Assembly (NCBI RefSeq): GCF_040436345.1
Contig: NC_133218.1
Location: 26,338,710 to 26,402,709, forward strand
Direction: 5' to 3'
Length of the DNA: 64,000 nucleotides
Source of the DNA: Pagrus major
Lineage: Eukaryota > Chordata > Actinopteri > Spariformes > Sparidae
Part shown: piece after piece, positions 41,014 through 52,761 of the stretch
Numbering within the stretch: position 1 is the stretch's first letter
How the letters are laid out: every line of letters begins with the position of its first letter
Made by a program: the position numbers and the translations under genes
Notes under the pieces: model-generated
Told to the model about the DNA's origin: nothing
The model's input: only the letters and a program-made list of their open reading frames with translations
The model's database searches: none

Positions 41014-41338
41014 AGGTCGACATTTTGGGAAACACACTTAGTCAATGTCTTTCTGAGTGTCGAAAAAATACGTGTAAAGTTCCCATTTAGCTTAACTGAG
41101 CACAAAGACAGAAATGGGAAACAGCCAGCCTGACTCTGTCCAAAGGTAACAAGATCCGACTACCAACAACCCCGAAGATCACTAATCAACACATTCTATC
41201 TTTTTTTGATTAATCCTCACTGTGTGAAAACATTTTAAAATGACAATTCACTTCAAAGATGCTGGATTTTGTTATCTCTGGATAGAGCCAGGCTAGCTGT
41301 CTCCCCGTTCCCAGCCTTTATGCTAAGCTAAGAAATTA
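41014..41338. mobile_element. interspersed teleost-type repeat (ACATTTTGGGAAACACACTTA)
   Basis: Contains CTGACTCTGTCCAAAGGTAA and, inverted near 41290, GAGCCAGGCTAGCTGTC. Its edges resemble a common teleost DNA repeat. Exact termini not visible. Confidence 0.5.
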
Positions 41339-41351
41339 GTCTTTTTTTCCT

Positions 41352-41892
41352 CATACCCCCATGCCGATGGAAAGGTGGGCGAAGTTTTGCAGTCCACAAA
41401 AGATTCCTAGAGCTTCACAGCAAAACAGCATTGCAGCATTATGTTAAACAACTGAAGCATACGGGGAATTACACTTTAATGGCTCAGTGCAGCTTGTCCA
41501 GCGTAATCCAAATGTCAGGAAGCCCCGAGATAAAAAGATATTATTTACACCCTCAACACGTGGTCGAGCATTTCAGACAGCATGCTTTTAGCTTAGCAGC
41601 TACAGTGAAGACTTCTGCCTTGAAAAAATATTGTTTTTAACGCCTTTTCAAATCTATTTGGGATTTTGGGGCTTCTGTAGACCAGGATTATGCCAGATGA
41701 GCTGTACAAAGCCAGTTTATGTTTTTTCAAGCAAGACCCCATCTACTTCAGTATTTTAGTAGAATGCTGCAATGCTGTTTTGCTGTAAAGCTCCAGAAAT
41801 GTTTTATGGACTACGAAATTGCACCCGACTTTCCATTGACATGGGGGTTAGGAAATAATGAATAATTTTTCATTTTTGGATGAACTTATCCT
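41352..41892. mobile_element. second foldback MITE, left end truncated
   Basis: Left arm from 41352 (CCCCATGCCGATGGAAAGGT, AAAACAGCATTGCAGCATTA) pairs with the right arm ending near 41853 (TAGAATGCTGCAATGCTGTT, CTTTCCATTGACATGGGGG). Similarity extends further inward (GTACAGCTC/GAGCTGTAC-like, GAAGCCCC/GGGGCTTC). The right terminus ends AACTTATCCT then TTAA at 41893-41896; the left terminus is missing. Confidence 0.8.
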
Positions 41893-43642
41893 TTAACTCT
41901 TGGCAATAAAATAAATATTATATTTCCAAAATAAATAAATAAATGTTCAGAACTGAGTAATATTTCTTTATATTTATCACATTTCAAAACAGGATCAAAA
42001 AGTGCTTAACACGAGAGTAAACAACACAAATGTTAAAAGAATTAGATGAAGGAATGGAAAAAGGAGAACACAATAAAACGGTACAACAAGAAGAAGCTGA
42101 AAAAATTCCAAATGATCAAATAATTTTCACCTAGTAAGTCCCCTGTTGAAATGTGTGAAGCCTTCATAAATAAATCCAGTCAGACTCTAAACAGGTCTTC
42201 TCTTTTATCCGTTTTCTTGCTTATAAAACAGTCCTTATTCAAAGGTTCTAGGATCCTTGTACTGACATTTGTACTCAGACATTGTACAAGGCAGTAATTC
42301 CAAATTCACAAGTACAGTACTCACATTCCTGCTTACAGGGTATCTATGATGATTGACAATTGACGAAAAACAGACCAGAAACCAGAGTAGCAAAATTTAA
42401 ACTACAAATATCACTAAAGACATAAACCATCCTGACGCTTTCCCAACCTTTAGAAACAAAGGCAGCCAACTTATAAGCATTTAAATTAAAGCACCATTCC
42501 ATTCTGTATATACAGTATGTGTATATCATGTACATTATATTAATCCAGTCTCAGAAATGCTATTTGAGGGGTGGGGGTAGAGGCAGTTTCCTGTGACAGT
42601 TTTTGAAGTAAGTTCCTGTTCTGTGGAACTTAGACAGAACTCCCCCATATAGATAACCACACACACACACACACGCTCACACACACACACACACACACAC
42701 ACGCACGCACGCACACACAGCCACAACATTCCACCTGTGCTTTTATTCAGTCAACCATTGATTAAATATTCTAATTTGAGTAAAAGGTTTTATCCAGAGA
42801 TGTCATATGAGGAGCACATGACTTCTTTCACTATGTGATCTGTGTGAGTCACTAACTTTTTTTTTATTATCAAAAACTGATTGACTGAGTTAGTCAACAC
42901 TGTTTATATACTACTGATTTATCGCATGATACTACAAGTAGTATTGATACTACAAGTAGTATCATGTGTTATTTTGTGTTTACAAACATTTTTTGCATCA
43001 CACTGCTGCTTTTTTTGTTTGTTTGTACGGACTTTTTTATTTGGCTTTTAAGAATTCAGGCCATTTTCACTGAGATCCAGGTTTTCTTTTGGGGAACTGA
43101 AAATGTTTCTTTGCCTTTTTGTGTCTGTTTGCGTGCGCGCATGTGTTAGGCTTAAATCAAAACATGCATAATGCACTTCCTTGCCAGTGTTGCCGCTATG
43201 TAACCAGTTTGACGTGTGACATGACACTGGATGACCAACTGTGTGAGACACAGGAAAGGAAGAAGAAATAGGGATGTCATTGTCTCATTGTGAATAATCT
43301 AATAACTTCAGCTGCAGTTGGTCACCTCTCTCCCGTTCCTTTCTCTCTTACTCACTAGGGAGATGGACGGGGGGGGGGTTGTCAGAGAGTTTCCCTATCT
43401 TCGGTAGCCCAGATCCTTCTTTTAGTTTCATACATTGTTGTAGTTTCATCATTCCTAAGTCGGAGTAATAGTCAGTATGTGTTCATGGTAAATGGCAGGA
43501 GGAGGATTTCCCTCGGAACGGAATGACTCTTTCATGATTTTCCTGATAAATGTAAATAGAAAATGAAGATTTTTTTTTCCAACTGAATCTTTGGTAATTC
43601 CTCATTGCCCCAGATAATATGAAGTTTAAGTTCATATTTTAA
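41893..43642. other. non-coding stretch with CA repeat and a small palindrome
   Basis: Contains (AC)n at 42657-42719, an imperfect palindrome at 42925-42966 and a G10 run near 43369. No gene seen. Confidence 0.55.
42657..42719. repeat. (AC)n microsatellite with GCAC interruptions
   Basis: CA repeats interrupted by CGCTC and CGCACG steps. Confidence 0.93.
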
Positions 43643-43835
43643 AGGTGCACTATGCAAGTTTTTTTATGAATGGTTTCCACTATATAGTCCTATATTGAAC
43701 TGTAGGACTTGACCATAACTCAAAATACAAGCCTGTTTTGCTCTAATGTTTACAAACACAAATGTAAACATGTCTTTAAAATACATCTAATCCACAATCT
43801 AATCGAGGCATGTAAAAAAGTTGCAGAGTGCACCT
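43643..43835. mobile_element. TTAA-flanked MITE, family 3
   Basis: TTAA at 43639-43642 and 43836-43839. Inverted termini are AGGTGCACTATGCAAGTTTT and AAAAGTTGCAGAGTGCACCT. It is about 190 bp long, with an internal sequence unlike families 1 and 2. It lies about 1.6 kb past the irf8 stop. Confidence 0.85.
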
Positions 43836-43839
43836 TTAA

Positions 43840-45414
43840 TGTCCTGCTGAAATTGTAGATCTGTGTAAAATGTGCTTCAACATCTTCACCCCCACAGACA
43901 TTTGTGTTTTGTGCAGCCAAGCATTGTTCAAACCACAAGAGTTATATTTCAAATTCTAATCAAGATCCTAAATATTTATCAAGATTCTTAATGAATTTGA
44001 CTAAATTATTAGGAAATTTGGAAGAAATTGTGCATAGGGCATCTAGAAATTTCTATTTTATGTAAGAGGGCAGACATTAAAACAATACTTATTGTAGTTT
44101 TGAATTGTTCTTCCATGAAGCGTGCAATAAAGTCTCTCAAGCGTTGAAACAAGCAGACAGAAAATATGCTGCATACACTGCGAAGAATTACATAAAAAAA
44201 TGTTCCCACCCGTCATGGACCAGTGGTCTGTATTTTTAGTAGGGTTTTATGATCAAGTTACAGAGGTAGCTAATGTATATGTATGTATCTTTGTGATCTT
44301 TGTGATCTTTGTTATGCAGTTTTAATAATATACAGATAAATTAAATGACTGAAATTGCTGCCAAAATGGACAAAGATTCGAAATGCTATGACATGCTTTT
44401 GAAATTGTTGACTGTTATTTAAGCCATATGTAATTTTGTGAATGAGCAAAAATATGGTACCATGATCTTTATCTGGAATAGTCCAATTAGTCCACTTCAG
44501 CAGTTAACATGCAATTTCATATTGGTTTTCTTTTCAAATAATTCAACAATCAACATTAAGTAAAACAACACGATTATATAAAGACAAGCACATTTGTAGT
44601 TCAGTAAAAAATGTTTTACTAGAAATGCAGTTTACAAAAAATGATTGAATAAAGTTCAATAAAACAGTCTGATAGTAAAACCTATCTGTAATATAATGCC
44701 ACATTGCATCCTAAGTCCCATACAATCTATAACAACTCCTTGAAACATGTTTTGATTTACTGTAAAAAAAAAATAAAAATAAAAAAAACAGAAAAAATAT
44801 CTGATAAAATATCCATTTGGTCTGTTTATCCCAACGGTCACCACATAATGACGCACCTCAACTGTAAAAACAGGAGTAAAAAAGATGATTCATGTCAAAA
44901 TAAAATTCATTTTTGAGAACTAAATGGTTTTCATACATCAAACTGTTGTCATACTGCAATTAAGCTTTAAGTATGAGTCCTTAGTATAAGAAAGATTTGT
45001 TAAGAAAGACACCAGAATGAATTTTAGCTATAACACTTTCGCTAACGCGCTTTGCATCACTTGAGCTGTGTGTTATATGTGAAAGATGAAACGCTACTTT
45101 TTCCATTGAGCTGATAACACTCTCATGTCATAATGAAGCAGAAGTAAGACAGAGTTTTTTTTTAGCGCTGCACGTATAAAAATATAAACATTACTGACAC
45201 ACAAAATATTAGGGACATCTGAATATTGAGCTACAGCTTAAAAGTCCTCTAAGGGTTTATAAAGGTTTTGCTCCTTCTTATCTTCACATCACTGCTGTGA
45301 CTTCTAATAAATTCAAACCATTAAAACTAATTGTGAAGCTGTCCCTAATACGTTGTGCGTTCAGTGTGGTATACACACTGAGGAGCTGATGACAGGTGTG
45401 TCACTGCTCACAGT
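43840..45414. other. irf8 3' flank, includes probable 3' UTR
   Basis: AT-rich, no open frame of note. The 3' UTR end is uncertain; an ATTAAA at 44321-44326 is the best hexamer. Confidence 0.5.
44321..44326 (-). terminator. irf8: candidate irf8 polyadenylation signal (ATTAAA)
   Basis: I saw no AATAAA on the minus strand in the 1.5 kb after the irf8 stop. An ATTAAA variant here would give a 3' UTR of about 1.1 kb. This is a weak call based only on the hexamer. Confidence 0.25.
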
Positions 45415-48439
<3,025 letters not shown>

Positions 48440-48612
48440 CTTGTCAAAGTTTTTTATATAAGTTCTTCACTTGAACCTATAAGGAAGAAAAAAAATCATA
48501 ACCGCATAACAGTTATTACTATTTGATCTAACTTTTTATATTATAATAATGTATTAAAGATATTCCTCAACTTTCACCCTTTCTAATAGAAATCAAAAGT
48601 AAGCGCACTTAC

Positions 48613-48720
48613 AGTTTGATAAGCAGCTGAGCTCTCGGCCCTGTGTAAAGTATCCTGAGGTGATGGTGGATGGCTCACTGTCAGATTTAGTCAAGACGTT
48701 CCCGACACATGCCTATCAAG
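48613..48720 (-). other. irf8: irf8 5' non-coding exon 1 (probable; upstream edge approximate)
   Basis: A good 5' splice site, AAACT|GTAAGT, is read on the minus strand with its exon edge at 48613. It lies about 140 bp upstream of the acceptor of the ATG exon. IRF8 genes normally have a non-coding first exon, so this is the expected arrangement. The transcription start cannot be seen directly; 48,700-48,760 is a guess from promoter motifs. Confidence 0.5.
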
Positions 48721-48784
48721 TTTATCTTGCTCCGTGTTATGAATGAATTAGCTGACAGATGCTTTGACTACGCTGCCTCCCTCG

Positions 48785-48835
48785 GACCAATGAGCGCGGT
48801 GAAGCCTCGGTAGGGCCGTCCCATTCCGGAAGTGT
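48785..48835 (-). promoter_or_regulatory. irf8: irf8 proximal promoter: CCAAT box and ETS/GAS-like palindrome
   Basis: A CCAAT pentamer is at 48787-48791. A TTCCGGAA palindrome at 48824-48831 overlaps CCGGAAGTG (48826-48834), a textbook ETS-family core. The palindrome also resembles a GAS half-site pair (TTC-N2-GAA); mammalian IRF8 promoters contain a STAT1-responsive GAS. The region is locally CpG-richer than its surroundings. Motif identity is seen; function is inferred. Confidence 0.5.
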
Positions 48836-49884
48836 TTTTCTTCTAACTGTGGGCATTTACAAGAAATGGCCTGACACAAGCGAAGGTTAAGTCGCTGCTG
48901 CCCACGCCAAAAGACTAGCAGACGTGGAGCGCTGAATAAACCCGGAGAGTCACAAGTTACTTTGTGCTGAGGGGGATTTCTGCGCTCAAGACCAAGGTGA
49001 TACATCCTCTCCCCCCCTACACCCACACGCCCACTCACAAGAGGTGTGAAACCTCAGAAAGACATGCAGGTACAGTAACTTACTATCTGTATGAAGCACA
49101 TTGATTCCACTTGAACGAGTCCCCTGGCAGATATATCTTCTCCTCATATGACAATCATCATCATCATCATCATCATCATAATAATAATAAAGGGAAATAT
49201 AGTGTAGTTAAATTATTATTACTGTCAATAAAACTGCACCTTATCCTCTTGCACCTTATGTTCCACTTACCTTTACTCCTCAATACCTCAGCATTTTATT
49301 TCATAACCACTCAAGCATTTTATTGTATATAGTACTTTATTGTTTCTTATTGTACTTGAATGTACGAGCTGCTATGATAACCTAATTCAAAAGTGGATCA
49401 AAAGTGGATTCTGAGCCAGGTAATGGTAAACCAGGATAGATTCCTATCCACCATCTTCATGGTTATCACATTTTTTAAATATATGTATAATATGCCATGC
49501 TGTCAAACTCATGAATCTACTGCTTTGACAGAGTATGAAGTCATAACAGTCCTGTGTTATTCTGTTGAGACTGATGTAGAGCTAAAACGATAAGTCGATC
49601 AATGGATCACTCGATCTGCAGAAGATTCACTGTCAAATATAATGCTCAAGAAAAAATCTCCTTTCAGCATTTTCCTTTTGTTTGGTTTACAGTAAATCAG
49701 ACTTCATGCTTTCTGTTTGTATTTACAGGGTAAACACCACCTCTCAGCGTGTCTCAACGTGTCCACATGTGACCATTCACACATAACAGAGCAAGGTGCA
49801 AGGTGCAAGGTTAAAATAGGCCCATGCAGGCAGTGGTAACACCATGCAAATAATATACTGGAGATACATATGCAGTACATAGAT
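48836..49884. other. irf8 upstream intergenic region
   Basis: Upstream flank with a CAT/ATA microsatellite at 49155-49192. The minus-strand open frame 48748-49038 overlaps the promoter and has no recognisable domain. Confidence 0.5.
49155..49192. repeat. (CAT)n-(AAT)n microsatellite
   Basis: Seven or so CAT units pass into ATA units. Confidence 0.93.
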
Positions 49885-50250
49885 TAGGGGCTGTTGTGAT
49901 GTCAGACTACCACAACATGATTATCGTAGCCAAATGAATTCACGATCACGATATTATCGCGACACCTGTAGAAATATGGTGTTTTATGGCAAATAAATGA
50001 CCCCTCGATATACAAGTGCGGGGAGATGGCAAGAGAGACTGTAACTATTACTGTAAAGAAAGTGTACAAAAGGAACAATTAATATCAACTAACTCAGTAG
50101 TTAGTGAAAATGCAACCGGATGAACCCATCAACGAAAGATGCACAAGGCTGAACATCTACGCTGGATTACTCATTTGTGTGTTATTAACACAATATCAAT
50201 ATTTATCTTTTTAATATTATTGTGAACATTGCCATACTGAAACACCCCTA
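49885..50250. mobile_element. hAT-like non-autonomous element with perfect 8-bp target duplication
   Basis: Starts TAGGGGCTGTTGTGAT and ends CTGAAACACCCCTA. It is flanked by ACATAGAT at 49877-49884 and 50251-50258, an exact 8-bp direct repeat. It contains ACGATCACGATATTATCGCG. No ORF. It lies about 1.1 kb upstream of the irf8 promoter motifs. Confidence 0.85.
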
Positions 50251-51347
50251 ACATAGATTATATTAATAATGAAGTAACTGCAACCCCACCAGCCTCTCGA
50301 CAAAAATACATTCAAATGAAACAATGGAGAATGTATTACTGTGCTACTTTATGATCACAACTTCTTCTTTTGTATGTCAAAGTGAAAACCTTGATGGAGC
50401 ATTCCTGATAATTTTCAGTAATCTGTCACTTCAGCACCGGGTAAAATTAACCATTGTTATACTGATTTACGCCTACGGTAGAATTTTTTTTTTTTAAGTT
50501 GTACCTAGGATTAAGAGCTGTTCAAATACACTGTTGTCGTAATCTGTGCCTAACACACACCAGCACCAACATAACCTTTAAATTAAAATTATTTTTTCAT
50601 TTAGTACTGTTTGATCTTCATTTCCTGAGATGATTCTTCCTGTGAAGTCTTATTATATTTTGCATAGAGCGTAAAATTAAATGATGGTTGTGATAAAATA
50701 ATTTCTATCTTTAATCGTTGTCATGTCTCGGGTCAAATGACGATGACAATTTCTCTTTGTTTTCTTTGTTAACATTTTGATTTCCAGTAACATAATAAGA
50801 CACGTTCAGACAACAGCATCGAAGACGCAGACACTTCATGAACACCGTCCTGTTTCTTTCACAAACATACCACTTTCTGCTTATTTAAAAAACCTGCTCA
50901 CCCTGGGACTTGTGGTGTAAAGCAGTATTACCAGGTAATCTGCTGAGTAAAACCCAGAGATATGAGGTTTGCTCAGTGTGGTTATCAAACTTATTCATGT
51001 GACAAGCAGCTGATTTAAAGACGAGCTGTGTATCGTTTTCTTTACTTAAACACACACACACACACACACACCATGGTGTTGATAGTGCAGATTTATTAGT
51101 ATTTCCATATTTTTTGTCAGTCACTGCATTTTATTACAAAACACAAACAAAAAAACACCATAAATATGCAATTAATACAATTAACTGTACCCACAATTTT
51201 TTTTAACACAAATTACGTAAAAATCAGCACATTACAAAGATAAAATCAGAGCTTCAGTAAAATCAGGAAGACTTTAGCAATTGGACTGCAGAGATCCTTC
51301 ATGTGTAGTTTTACTCAGCCATACTATATGTAGCTTAAAGGGATTAC
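50251..51347. other. intergenic stretch, no gene recognised
   Basis: AT-rich; a short (AC)n at 51052-51072 is the only repeat I can define. Confidence 0.5.
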
Positions 51348-51351
51348 TTAA

Positions 51352-52148
51352 AGGAACATTTTGCCCAATTTTGAAACACACTCGATATGTTACTCCTAGC
51401 TGTGCGTAGCCACTTTATCTTTGTAGCCAAGTGAAGCGGCCTAGTTTACGAGCAAACCCTTCCCCCGGCTTATCTCACATTAGTTGATGGTGGACAAGAG
51501 GGGGACGGCCTGATAAGAGATAACTCAGCAACAGTTTGGTTGGCAGGAAACTGAAGTTGGAGTTGTAAACTCGTAATTCCTGTCTTTACTAAATCTTGTT
51601 GTTGAGATAATTTCCTTGTCTTCTTCAGAAAAATAACTAGATTTTTTTAATTTAAATTCAATTATCTCAATAAAAGATTAAATGTGTGCAAAACACTTTT
51701 TTCAATTTATTTGAGCTTGATTTAAAACTCAAATTTAGTGAAGACAGTTACCTTGAATTAATGAGTTTTCTCAACTATTTCATTTACATTGTCAGGACAT
51801 ACAGATGGATGACATGAAGAGAATGAAGCAGCTGGGTGTAAACAAATGCTGTGTTATATTTATTGTTGTTATAACATCTGTAACCGGCTAGCTTGTTTGC
51901 TAGCGTCTCGTGCCTATATAATGACTATTGTTTGGTTATTGTGTATTTTAATGTCAATAGCGTTTGCACATTTGACAGGCAAGTAGTAGTACTTGATTTC
52001 TATAAGATGTATGGCAGTGTTAATCAAAGAGTTCACAATTAAGAGCCAGGACTGGACTATAAACTGGTACTACTACTTGAACTGGTAATCAAACTGGTTT
52101 CAAGATTTGTGGATTGGACATCCACACAATTTAAGACAAAATGTTCCT
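51352..52148. mobile_element. TTAA-flanked DNA element, about 800 bp
   Basis: TTAA at 51348-51351 and 52149-52152. Inverted termini AGGAACATTTTGCCCAA and AAGACAAAATGTTCCT. No transposase frame. It ends about 80 bp beyond the putative dusp22 poly(A) signal. Confidence 0.8.
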
Positions 52149-52229
52149 TTAAGACCACATTAATCAGTCACTTCTTTAAGGCTACAGAGCTGAACATTGC
52201 AGGTGCGAAGAGTCCACGTGGACGTATAG

Positions 52230-52235
52230 TTTATT
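52230..52235 (-). terminator. dusp22: candidate dusp22 polyadenylation signal (AATAAA)
   Basis: A canonical AATAAA on the minus strand (TTTATT on plus) about 340 nt after the stop gives a plausible short 3' UTR. It sits only about 80 bp from the end of the TTAA-flanked element at 51352-52148. Confidence 0.5.
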
Positions 52236-52575
52236 CATCATGGCTAAGGTGCTGAGGTGTTTAGAGTAAGGCGTATGTGAGCACCGATACCCAGGTTGTG
52301 GCTGTGCTCTGTTAAAGGAGCATGGGCGGTACTGGTAGTGGAGAAGATCTGTAGCCCAATTCTAAATCAACCTCCATCGCTTAAAAACGACTAGAGGGGT
52401 GCAAATAAAAGTATAAAACATAAGTTTTTTTCAGTCTTGCTTTGTGATAGGTGTACAAAGGCCTTAAAGGTGGATACAACCTGGAGTTGATTTGGAATTG
52501 ACTACAGAATAATAACTACTGCCATTTATAGACAGCATTGGGCAGGACGTTGGCATGACCTGAGGCCTATCTGTT

Positions 52576-52761
52576 TCAGCTGCTGCCTTCAGGATCATCA
52601 GGGTCGGACGGCAGAGCAGAGACACCTTGATTTATCCAGCGCTGGTCTGCTCCCCTCCTCTGGCTCTCCTGTTGCTCTGTGTACTGGCTCAGCAGGGCGC
52701 CCACCTGGTCCTGGTCATTGAATGGACTAGGACGGAAACTGGACCTTAACCAAGCCCGGTA
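52576..52761 (-). CDS. dusp22: dusp22 terminal coding exon
   Basis: Acceptor CTTGTCCTCAG, then YRAWLRSSFRPSPFNDQDQ, matching YRQWLKEEYGESPLQD of human DUSP22. The rest is a charged Gln/Ser/Asp-rich tail ending DPEGSS and TGA, unlike the human LRRL end. It lies 4.2 kb from the previous exon. Confidence 0.85.
   Translation of the reverse strand, partial: YRAWLRSSFRPSPFNDQDQVGALLSQYTEQQESQRRGADQRWINQGVSALPSDPDDPEGSS

Noticed and set aside
48748..49038. 96-aa minus-strand frame across the irf8 promoter
   Set aside because: Overlaps the CCAAT and ETS motifs, has no domain and lies where the irf8 5' flank is expected.
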